Source: Polynucleobacter meluiroseus
GTDB taxonomy: Bacteria; Bacteroidota; Bacteroidia; Flavobacteriales_D; Crocinitomicaceae
NCBI GenBank assembly: GCA_943328715.2
Contig: CALQBB020000095.1
Coordinates: forward strand, 1 to 5,176
Direction: 5' to 3'
Length of the DNA stretch: 5,176 nt
Shown in pieces: positions 1 to 5,176 of this stretch. A program made the position numbers and the translations under genes. The notes under the pieces were generated by a model that saw only the letters and a program-made list of their open reading frames with translations, made no database searches and was not told the origin of the DNA. How positions within the stretch are numbered: position 1 is the first letter of the stretch; every line of letters starts with the position of its first letter.

Positions 1-146
1 GACTCATCGACATTTGCTCCTTCAAAATCATCTCCAAAATGATAATTCCACGAAACAATTTCATTCGTTTTGATTTGAAACATGTGGGGCTCCAATTGAG
101 CGTTTAATTGCCCCGCGAACAACAAAAAAATGATCAATATTCTCAT
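1..146 (-). CDS. Partial secreted protein, N-terminal 48 residues, possibly a GH16-like glucanase/lectin fold
   Basis: The gene reads leftward from an ATG at 146-144 and runs off the window, so only 48 residues and part of a codon are visible. The first 16 residues, MRILIIFLLFAGQLNA, form a short classical signal peptide: one Arg, a hydrophobic core, and small residues before a cleavage just ahead of Gln17, the common Bacteroidota ending. The protein is therefore exported to the periplasm, outer membrane or outside; no lipobox Cys is present. Residues 33-49 (W-N-Y-H-F-G-D-D-F-E-G, then D-E-S) resemble the opening of concanavalin-like GH16 domains, where a 'DxF.G..ld..kW' strand begins the fold; this assignment rests on very little sequence. 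The start overlaps the aldehyde dehydrogenase stop by one base (TAATG), suggesting coupled translation on one transcript. The open frame, signal peptide and junction make a real gene likely; the family is uncertain. Confidence 0.72.
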   Translation of the reverse strand, partial: MRILIIFLLFAGQLNAQLEPHMFQIKTNEIVSWNYHFGDDFEGANVDE

Positions 147-1588
147 TAGTACTTGATAAAAATATTTTTTGCTTCCGTAAAAAATCGGAGTGCTTCCCAT
201 CCGCCTTCGCGTCCGACACCCGAGGCTTTAACACCACCAAATGGCGTTCGTAAGTCTCGAACCAACCAAGCATTCACCCAGACAATTCCGGATTGTAACT
301 CGTCTGCTACGCGATGCGCACGGTTTAAGTTAGATGTCCAAATAGTTCCTGCTAATCCATATTCTGTTGAGTTGGCCATCATTAAGGCTTCTTCTTCGGT
401 GTCGAAAGGAGTGATGGTAACTACTGGCCCAAAAATTTCTTCTTGGTTGGTGCGACAATCGTAGGAAAGTCCTTCGATAATGGTTGGTTCAATGTAATAT
501 CCTTGATCATATGGAGCAGCAAGGTGCACGCGCTTTCCACCTGTTAGAATCGTTCCTCCTTCTTGTTTTGCTAATTCGATGTAGGATAAGATTTTCTCCA
601 TGTGCGACTCTGAAACGATTGCTCCCAATTTCGCTTCTGGATCAGTTGGAAAAGAAACTTTTGATCTCGATACTTTGGCTACAAATGCTTCCTTGAATTT
701 CTCATAAATCGGACGTTCAACAAAAATGCGTGATCCGCACAAACAAATTTGACCTTGATTGGCAAATGAGGAACGAATGGTTGTACTTAACATGTCATCG
801 AAATCACAATCGGCAAAAATGATGTTTGGATTTTTCCCGCCTAACTCCAAAGACAGCTTTTTAAACATGGGTCCGGCAGTACGAGCGATGTACTCCCCCG
901 TTTTAGTTCCACCAGTAAATGAAATCGCTTTGATTTTCGGATGTTTCACAATCGCATCGCCAACCTTTGGTCCGGTACCGTGTAGAATATTTAGCACGCC
1001 CGCAGGCATTCCTGCTTCTTGAGCGATTTTACCCAATAAATAAGCTGTGTATGGTGTGATTTCAGATGGCTTCGCAATGACACAGTTTCCCGCTGCTAAT
1101 GCTGGAGCGATTTTCCATGAAAACAAATACAAGGGTAAGTTCCAAGGAGAAATACATCCAACGATGCCGATGGGTTTACGCGTGGTGAAGTTGATGCCAA
1201 CTCCCTCCATCAGGTGCGACTCCGAAGCAAAATGTGTAATGGCTGTTGCGAAGAAATGGAAATTCGAAACCGCTCGAGGAATGTCCACGTGGGCTGCCAA
1301 GGAAACCGGTTTTCCGTTGTCCCGACTTTCCGCTTGAACAAATTCATCCATGTTTTTTTCAATGCCTTCTGAAAGTCGCACGAGTATTTTACTGCGTTCT
1401 TCAATCGACATCTTAGACCAAATTGGGAATGCTTTTTCAGCCGCATCCACTGCATCCAACACATCTTCTTCATCCGAATCCGGAATTAAAGCGTAAACTT
1501 GTCCCGTTGCCGGTTCATAATTGTCGATGTATTGTCCATTCTTCGGTGGAACATAGGTCCCATTGATGAAATTTTGCAGCTTTTCCAT
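146..1588 (-). CDS. ALDH8A1-type aldehyde dehydrogenase, probable 2-aminomuconic 6-semialdehyde dehydrogenase
   Basis: A complete 480-residue NAD-dependent aldehyde dehydrogenase, the normal length for the superfamily, cytosolic with no signal peptide. Visible landmarks are the Rossmann/active-site segment SPWNLP with Asn150, the cofactor-binding Lys173 in IAKPSE, the general base Glu248 in LELGGKNP, the nucleophile Cys282 in NQGQICLC (codon 743-745), and Glu384 in EEIFGP. The subfamily is shown by AESRDNGK, DIPRAVSNFHFFA (Arg105), FANQGQICLC, and WLVRDLRTPFGG with SGVGREGG at the C-terminus. These match human ALDH8A1 and the bacterial 2-aminomuconate/2-hydroxymuconate semialdehyde dehydrogenases almost block for block. 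The family oxidises 2-aminomuconic semialdehyde from 3-hydroxyanthranilate (tryptophan/kynurenine catabolism). Arg105 and Arg444 are candidates for the two substrate-carboxylate arginines described in the Pseudomonas enzyme. No other kynurenine gene is visible, so 2-hydroxymuconic semialdehyde remains a possible substrate. The ATG at 1588 sits right behind the spacer, and MEKLQNFINGTY is a typical N-terminus. Confidence 0.93.
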   Translation of the reverse strand: MEKLQNFINGTYVPPKNGQYIDNYEPATGQVYALIPDSDEEDVLDAVDAAEKAFPIWSKMSIEERSKILVRLSEGIEKNMDEFVQAESRDNGKPVSLAAHVDIPRAVSNFHFFATAITHFASESHLMEGVGINFTTRKPIGIVGCISPWNLPLYLFSWKIAPALAAGNCVIAKPSEITPYTAYLLGKIAQEAGMPAGVLNILHGTGPKVGDAIVKHPKIKAISFTGGTKTGEYIARTAGPMFKKLSLELGGKNPNIIFADCDFDDMLSTTIRSSFANQGQICLCGSRIFVERPIYEKFKEAFVAKVSRSKVSFPTDPEAKLGAIVSESHMEKILSYIELAKQEGGTILTGGKRVHLAAPYDQGYYIEPTIIEGLSYDCRTNQEEIFGPVVTITPFDTEEEALMMANSTEYGLAGTIWTSNLNRAHRVADELQSGIVWVNAWLVRDLRTPFGGVKASGVGREGGWEALRFFTEAKNIFIKY

Positions 1589-1682
1589 TTGACTTAAATT
1601 GAGCTACAAAGTTGGAAAAAAGAAACGGAAAATAAAGGGAATATTCGAGTTCGATTCCTTTTGACTAATTTTATTCCCGATT
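1589..1682. promoter_or_regulatory. Divergent intergenic region, presumed promoters for the dehydrogenase (-) and the mazG trio (+)
   Basis: These 94 AT-rich bases lie between two genes that read away from each other, so both transcripts must start here or inside the opposite gene. Bacteroidota sigma factors use a -7 element TAnnTTTG with a TTG-type element near -33. One-mismatch -7 candidates exist on each strand: TCCTTTTG at 1656-1663 on the plus strand, 19 bases before the mazG ATG, and CAACTTTG on the minus strand (1614-1607), 18 bases before the dehydrogenase ATG. I find no convincing -33 partner for either. No Shine-Dalgarno sequence precedes either ATG, which is normal for this phylum. 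No clear operator palindrome or riboswitch-like structure is evident. The region's role is inferred from gene orientation; the exact elements are weak. Confidence 0.4.
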
Positions 1683-2012
1683 ATGACTATCCAAGAAGCA
1701 CAAAAAACCATCGACGAATGGATCAAAACGGTTGGCGTCCGTTATTTTGACGAATTGACGAATACTGCAATTCTCATGGAAGAAGTAGGAGAAGTTGCTA
1801 GAATTATGGCTCGGCGCTACGGAGAACAAAGTGAAAAAGAAAGCGACAAGAATAAGGACCTCGGCGATGAATTAGCTGATGTACTTTTTGTTGTCATGTG
1901 TCTGGCGAACCAAACGAACATCGATTTGGAGCAGGCGCTCAAAGAAAATTTAAAAAAGAAAACAATTCGAGATGCCGATAGACATCTTTCCAATAAAAAA
2001 ATCAATCCATGA
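1683..2012 (+). CDS. MazG-like nucleotide pyrophosphohydrolase
   Basis: A 109-residue all-alpha protein of the MazG / dUTPase-2 superfamily, which hydrolyses nucleoside triphosphates (often non-canonical ones) to the monophosphate and pyrophosphate with Mg2+. The metal-binding signature is complete: E33-E34-V-G-E37 in the first core helix and E63-L-A-D66 in the second, followed by hydrophobic VLFVVMCLANQ and a C-terminal helix with the family-typical K-K-T-I-R-D-A-D-R-H end (residues 92-101). The length fits single-domain MazG-like enzymes rather than the two-domain E. coli MazG of about 260 residues. Residues 48-58 between the helices are very charged (E-Q-S-E-K-E-S-D-K-N-K) and probably form an exposed loop. 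Such short enzymes usually form dimers or tetramers. I start at ATG 1683, which follows the divergent spacer. Its TGA overlaps the next start as ATGA, indicating coupled translation. Substrate preference cannot be read from the sequence, so no symbol is given. Confidence 0.9.
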   Translation: MTIQEAQKTIDEWIKTVGVRYFDELTNTAILMEEVGEVARIMARRYGEQSEKESDKNKDLGDELADVLFVVMCLANQTNIDLEQALKENLKKKTIRDADRHLSNKKINP

Positions 2013-2560
2013 GCGAGCTAATCGACCAAGTCATCAAACAATTAAAATCTAGATCTTCTCTTGTGGTGCATGCCGAACCCGAAGAGTACTTGGATTATCT
2101 TTGGCCAATTGTCGATGATATTATTCTTCATCCAGAGGAAGGTTCTCCACGCGCCATTATCGTTTGTGCAAACAATGACGATGCACGTCACATCGAAGAA
2201 TACTTTCAAAAGGCAGCGAAAGCAAAAGACCTGACAGTCGATCTAGTCGTGGAAAAAGGGAATAAATTAAAGCAACGAAACGATTTATTCGATGGCACAG
2301 AAATCATTGTTGGAACAACAAGACGCGTGTGTGAAATGTACTTCCAGAATGGATTTAACATCAAAAAATTAAAGTTATTCATTGTATTAAATATGGATGA
2401 TCAAATGCGTGCTGGACAAAAAGGATTCGTGGCACGACTTGCGGAAAGTTTACCAAAATGCAAACACGTATTGTTTGCGCGAAATAGCGACGATGAACGC
2501 ATGAGTTCTTACCTTGAAGAATTCCTCGTGAGCTATTCTACTGTTGATTTATCTGAATAA
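2009..2560 (+). CDS. Degenerate DEAD-box helicase domain 1 protein (predicted pseudo-helicase)
   Basis: 183 residues matching the layout of the first RecA domain of DEAD-box RNA helicases, but with its catalytic motifs eroded. In order: residues 17-35 (SLVVHAEPEEYLDYLWPIV) occupy the place of the P-loop strand and helix 'DLLVQAPTGSGKTAAYLLPIL', yet G-K-T is gone; 49-64 (AIIVCANNDDARHIEE) correspond to motif Ia; 99-107 (IIVGTTRRV) to motif Ib, usually 'IVGTPGRL'; 120-140 (KLKLFIVLNMDDQM...GF) to the DEAD strand, with NMDD at 128-131 for D-E-A-D; 152-163 (KHVLFARNSDDE) to motif III, with S-A-T lost. The Q motif is missing and the protein ends where domain 2 would begin. ATP hydrolysis and unwinding are therefore not expected; a scaffold or RNA/protein-binding role is inference. 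No frameshift or stop is present, so it is an intact gene rather than a fragment decaying in place. It overlaps mazG by ATGA and precedes the next gene by one base. Confidence 0.75.
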   Translation: MSELIDQVIKQLKSRSSLVVHAEPEEYLDYLWPIVDDIILHPEEGSPRAIIVCANNDDARHIEEYFQKAAKAKDLTVDLVVEKGNKLKQRNDLFDGTEIIVGTTRRVCEMYFQNGFNIKKLKLFIVLNMDDQMRAGQKGFVARLAESLPKCKHVLFARNSDDERMSSYLEEFLVSYSTVDLSE

Positions 2561-2561
2561 T

Positions 2562-2936
2562 ATGTCTAGAGAAACTGAACTCCTTCAAAACTTACGTCCA
2601 GACGTATTTACTGAAAATGACCATGCAACACCAATCGAACGTTTCCAAAACGAGGTCTTGCGTCCAATCTTAAAGTTTCAACACGACTTATTTGTTGCAG
2701 AATCGAAATCTAATGTCATTTTAGATCATTGTTTTAAACGAATGATTCAAGAAGAACAACGCGCTGAAGTTAAAAACGTTTTTGCGAAAAATACAGGAAT
2801 TAAGTATCAATTCATTGGGATGGTTACCGGACTTATGACAACGGAAGAATTTCAACAATACCAATTGAATAAATCCGATTTCGATAAACGAATCACGGCG
2901 ATGGTGATTGAACGTTTGATTGATTCAAGACGATAA
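2562..2936 (+). CDS. Conserved small helical protein of unknown function (Flavobacteria family often labelled 'glyoxalase')
   Basis: A 124-residue soluble protein. I start at ATG 2562 (MSRETELLQNLRPD); an in-frame TTG at 2544 would add six residues lying inside the previous gene and is unlikely. There is no signal peptide or membrane segment, and it is predicted mostly helical. Recognisable blocks are LRPD at 11-14, the core F-Q-N-E-V-L-R-P-I-L-K-F-Q-H-D-L-F at 28-44, G-M-V-T-G-L-M-T-T-E-E-F at 86-97, and a basic helix R-I-T-A-M-V-I-E-R-L at 110-119. I recall similar 'LRP...FQN..LRPILKFQN.L' proteins in Flavobacteriia whose database name is glyoxalase. Nothing here supports that: there is no VOC beta-alpha-beta-beta-beta repeat and no plausible His/Glu metal set, so the label is probably a propagated error. 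It follows the pseudo-helicase by one base, so co-translation is likely. Function unknown. Confidence 0.83.
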   Translation: MSRETELLQNLRPDVFTENDHATPIERFQNEVLRPILKFQHDLFVAESKSNVILDHCFKRMIQEEQRAEVKNVFAKNTGIKYQFIGMVTGLMTTEEFQQYQLNKSDFDKRITAMVIERLIDSRR

Positions 2937-2940
2937 TTCC

Positions 2941-3939
2941 TTAAATCATATCGAAAGCGGCGATATACATGGGGTTTTCAGGTTGAAAATCACCACGGAT
3001 AACAACATCCACTGGAGAGATGCCTAAAATTCGGTGCATGATTCCCCAATTCACCTGATCTTTTAGTTTCATATACAGTGGATCACGTTCATCATTCCAC
3101 CAAAGCATCATCTGACGCTTTTCCATGTGTAAAACACCGGCTAAAAAAGTCTCCAGGACTTTCGGACTTTCATCCGCTAAACAAACTGCTTCCGGAACTA
3201 AAAATTGATGGTGCTTCACATTGACCAATTTCCGAAAGACGGGGAGATATGGTAGTAATTTGACAAATAATCCGCCCAATTTTCCGGGTAGTCGATTAAT
3301 TTCCCAAGTGACATTCGTGAATTTCCCCAAGGCCAAGAGTTTTCCATCGGCAGAACGCCAACAATGGATAAATCCATCCTTCAGGTATTCCTCAAAATAA
3401 GCTGTGTGGTTTTGGTATTTGGATCTGATCCAATCAAGGTGTTCACGTTGAAGCGTTTCCTTTTTTAAGCCAAGCACGTGTTTGGGATAGATCCGAGTAA
3501 AAGACTGGGTCGCCAATTTAGCTTTGGTTTGGAATCCGAATTGCTCACTCATCCATTTACTTCGCTCATTGCGTGCATCTATATAGGCATAACACATGTG
3601 AAGATTTCCTGCATGTTCTTTTTCCACACGTTGAAAGACACCTTCAATTTCTTGTTTTAGTACCGATTTCTGCATGGTTTGTCGTGCCTTTCCTTTCGAT
3701 TGAAAACGTTTGTCAAAAGCAAAATAACGCAAGTACAAACCGAAAGATCGCTTGCAAAAGGTAATGTTTGCGAGCAAATGGTCATTTCGTTTTAAGGAGA
3801 AACTAAGGGGAGCATCCGTTTGGTAAATGCGGTCTTTTACATCTAAGTGACGATACATCGCGCCATTGGTTCCGAGCGTCGTTTCTTCGAGCAACTCAAC
3901 CAACTCGGGAGTAATGATCTCTGTGAATTCAAATTTCAT
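2941..3939 (-). CDS. GNAT-like acyltransferase, probably two GNAT-fold halves
   Basis: 332 residues from the ATG at 3939; a TTG at 3948 would add three residues and is not needed. The N-terminal half (about 1-150) has the GNAT order: paired strands S-F-S-L-K-R and L-L-A-N-I-T-F (46-61), strand LYLRYFAF (68-75) followed by FQSKGKAR (79-86), which approximates the acetyl-CoA pyrophosphate loop Q/RxxGxG/A, then N124-E-R-S...FGF (134-136), the usual 'N..s...e..GF' motif B. The C-terminal half (about 175-332) has similar strand/helix alternation and ends in D-P-L-Y-M-K-L-K and Y-I-A-A-F-D, suggesting a second, CoA-motif-free GNAT fold. The first-half CoA loop is imperfect (Lys at 82 and 84), so activity is likely but not certain. 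The substrate is unknown. The start lies 11 bases inside hemD, so it belongs to the heme transcript. It ends four bases from the opposing gene's stop. Confidence 0.72.
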   Translation of the reverse strand: MKFEFTEIITPELVELLEETTLGTNGAMYRHLDVKDRIYQTDAPLSFSLKRNDHLLANITFCKRSFGLYLRYFAFDKRFQSKGKARQTMQKSVLKQEIEGVFQRVEKEHAGNLHMCYAYIDARNERSKWMSEQFGFQTKAKLATQSFTRIYPKHVLGLKKETLQREHLDWIRSKYQNHTAYFEEYLKDGFIHCWRSADGKLLALGKFTNVTWEINRLPGKLGGLFVKLLPYLPVFRKLVNVKHHQFLVPEAVCLADESPKVLETFLAGVLHMEKRQMMLWWNDERDPLYMKLKDQVNWGIMHRILGISPVDVVIRGDFQPENPMYIAAFDMI

Positions 3940-4627
3940 TTGTACCAATAGTTAAGTTGAGTGAATCCGTCAAAAATTGATCTAATTCCCTCAATGTTCC
4001 CGATTGTAGGTGATGAAAAACAGAAATCTCCTGTGATTCTAGATACTTCATTGTGGAAGAACCCCAAGCCAAACAGATGGCTTCACTTGGAAGAGCATTG
4101 CTTTCCAAAAATGCTCTCGCATTGCTCGGACTCGAAAAAATATAAAGATCACACGGAGGAATTGACGTTGAAATAGAATACGTTCGGTAAACGATGATTT
4201 CGCTTTTCTGATTGTCAGGAAGGATGCTCGAATAAGAATTCAAGCTTTGTTCACTTTTCGGGAAGAGCACATGGCGCTTTCCTAACCATGTTTTAAAGAC
4301 CTGCGCACTTTCGTTTGGATTACCCGCTGTTGGTGCAATAAAATCACATGAAATCTGAAAATTTACTTTGAGTTTCTCTGCTGTATCTGGACCTGCGCAA
4401 GCGAATTGTACAGATGAAGAAATGGATGGTTGTTCATTCAGATAAAACGTTGCAGCGCGTATACTTGAAAAAAAGATGACGTCGCTCGAAAGGTTTTTAT
4501 CGAAGGAAATAGTTTCAAAATTCACCAAGGATTCAGCGATTAAGTGTCCGCCTAACGCAGCAAATTTCTGAAGTGTTTCTCCAGCTTCAGCGATTGGACG
4601 CGAGATAAAAATACGTTTCGGGGTCAC
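3929..4627 (-). CDS. hemD: Uroporphyrinogen-III synthase
   Basis: A complete 232-residue HemD, slightly short of the roughly 250 residues usual in bacteria. It closes hydroxymethylbilane with inversion of ring D to give uroporphyrinogen III, the branch point for heme, siroheme and cobalamin. The family is very divergent in sequence but its skeleton is clear: ISRP near the N-terminus, DVIFFSSIRAATFYL (about 49-63, matching 'd.viFTS..aV..f'), the first-domain end near FACAGPDTAEKL, then in the second half KRHVLFPKSEQS, EIIVYRTY, DLYIFSSPSNARAFLE, and AWGSSTMKYLESQ, matching 'IG..Ta..l...G'. The start is GTG at 4627, overlapping the hemC stop as GTGA; no nearer ATG fits the conserved K-R-I-F-I-S-R-P beginning. 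Position directly behind hemC is the classical hemCD order and supports the call. Its own 3' end overlaps the next gene by 11 bases. Confidence 0.92.
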   Translation of the reverse strand: MTPKRIFISRPIAEAGETLQKFAALGGHLIAESLVNFETISFDKNLSSDVIFFSSIRAATFYLNEQPSISSSVQFACAGPDTAEKLKVNFQISCDFIAPTAGNPNESAQVFKTWLGKRHVLFPKSEQSLNSYSSILPDNQKSEIIVYRTYSISTSIPPCDLYIFSSPSNARAFLESNALPSEAICLAWGSSTMKYLESQEISVFHHLQSGTLRELDQFLTDSLNLTIGTNEI

Positions 4628-5176
4628 TTTTTTAATTCCTGTACAATTTCTTGTGCCAACGCCGTTTCTTGTCCAGCGACATAAGAATACACCTTATTCT
4701 CTGCTGCTTCTGCGGAAGAAGGAGAATAAGAAACGTAAACTTGGTCATCGACACAATAAACACCTAATGGCAATTGACATCCTCCGTCCATTTGACGAAG
4801 CACCGAGCGCTCTAATCCAATGCGCGTTGCGACATCGCTATGGTGTAATTTTTGTAGAATTTCAGTTGTCACGACATCATCGACACGTGTTTGTAATCCA
4901 AGTACACCTTGAGCCGGTGCTGGAATAAACGAGGTTGGATCTAAGACAATCGTTTCTAAATCCGATAAATCCAATTCCAAACGGAGGACACCTGCACGCG
5001 CCAATAAAATGGCATCGTATTGACCTTGGCGGAGTTTGTCGATTCTTGTGGGAACATTTCCTCGGAGTTCTTTAATTGCTAAATCCGGACGTTGTGCAAT
5101 AATTTGTGCTTTCCTTCTGGCGGAAGAGGTTCCGATCACGGCATTTGCTTTCAAATTCCATGCTTGACTCGCATCA
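4624..5176 (-). CDS. hemC: Hydroxymethylbilane synthase (porphobilinogen deaminase), partial, N-terminus outside window
   Basis: The frame is open to the right edge, giving 183 residues, the C-terminal about 60 percent of a roughly 300-residue enzyme; an internal TTG at 5154 is not the start. It polymerises four porphobilinogens into hydroxymethylbilane on a covalently bound dipyrromethane cofactor. Visible motifs, numbered within the fragment: IGTSSARRKAQ (14-24) and RGNVPTRIDKL (38-48), whose arginines bind acetate/propionate side chains; YDAILLARAGVLRL (53-66); PAPAQGVLG (85-93); and LERSVLRQMDGGCQLPLG (121-138), where Cys133 (codon 4777-4779) is the cofactor-attachment cysteine. The catalytic Asp of the 'HSxKDxP' segment lies in the missing part. 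The usual PAxGQGAxxxE motif is here A-P-A-Q-G-V with Gln in place of the Glu, a variant I associate with Bacteroidota. The C-terminal domain 3 is short but ends normally at ELKK. Its stop overlaps hemD (GTGA). Confidence 0.96.
   Translation of the reverse strand, partial: DASQAWNLKANAVIGTSSARRKAQIIAQRPDLAIKELRGNVPTRIDKLRQGQYDAILLARAGVLRLELDLSDLETIVLDPTSFIPAPAQGVLGLQTRVDDVVTTEILQKLHHSDVATRIGLERSVLRQMDGGCQLPLGVYCVDDQVYVSYSPSSAEAAENKVYSYVAGQETALAQEIVQELKK

Noticed and set aside
61..273. Minus-strand 70-codon frame across the junction of the dehydrogenase and the secreted-protein gene
   Set aside because: It spans the 3' end of one real gene and the 5' end of another in a different frame; the signal-peptide frame starting at 146 is far more convincing.
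153..1337. Several plus-strand open frames of 70-103 codons opposite the aldehyde dehydrogenase
   Set aside because: They lie entirely antisense to a full-length, strongly conserved gene, show no family motif, and have low-complexity translations typical of shadow frames.
1210..1473. Minus-strand 87-codon frame inside the dehydrogenase
   Set aside because: An out-of-frame shadow of the conserved ALDH N-terminal domain with no recognisable features.
2009..2560. Reading the DEAD-like gene as a decaying pseudogene
   Set aside because: The frame is intact, keeps the structural strands of the fold and is precisely fitted between two genes, which suggests selection for a changed function rather than decay.
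2931..2953. Possible bidirectional terminator between the convergent genes
   Set aside because: The stem is only five base pairs with a 13-base loop, is AT-rich and lies within both coding ends; too weak to call.
3478..3764. Plus-strand frames of 60-63 codons opposite the GNAT-like gene
   Set aside because: Antisense shadows with no motifs.
4653..4928. Plus-strand 91-codon frame opposite hemC
   Set aside because: Antisense to conserved HemC motifs including the cofactor cysteine; a basic, low-information translation.

Overview
This 5.2 kb window is ordinary, gene-dense chromosome, with seven genes and no RNA gene, mobile element or CRISPR array that I can see. It most likely comes from a Bacteroidota bacterium of the Flavobacteriales type (Fluviicola/Crocinitomicaceae-like is a guess). 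The reasons are moderate-to-low GC, starts without recognisable Shine-Dalgarno sequences, a signal peptide ending in Ala-Gln, the HemC variant PAPAQG motif, and a small helical protein family I recall mainly from Flavobacteria.

Layout. On the left, on the minus strand, an ALDH8A1-type aldehyde dehydrogenase (likely 2-aminomuconic 6-semialdehyde dehydrogenase of the kynurenine route; 146-1588) runs with a one-base overlap into a truncated secreted-protein gene (1-146), whose first 48 residues are a signal peptide followed by a possible GH16-like start. A 94-base divergent spacer (1589-1682) separates these from a tight plus-strand trio. The trio is a MazG-like nucleotide pyrophosphohydrolase (1683-2012), a 183-residue protein that looks like the first RecA domain of a DEAD-box helicase with its catalytic motifs lost (2009-2560), and a 124-residue conserved helical protein (2562-2936). 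The trio meets head-on, with only four bases between stop codons, a minus-strand heme operon: hemC (partial, from the right edge to 4624), hemD (3929-4627), and a double-GNAT-like protein (2941-3939) overlapping the end of hemD.

Working together. HemC and HemD are consecutive steps of tetrapyrrole synthesis and are translationally coupled by a GTGA overlap. The GNAT-like protein is fused to that transcript by an 11-base overlap, but its substrate is unknown. The MazG trio is coupled by an ATGA overlap and a one-base gap, so the three proteins are probably made together. The pseudo-helicase in it is the most interesting item in the window.
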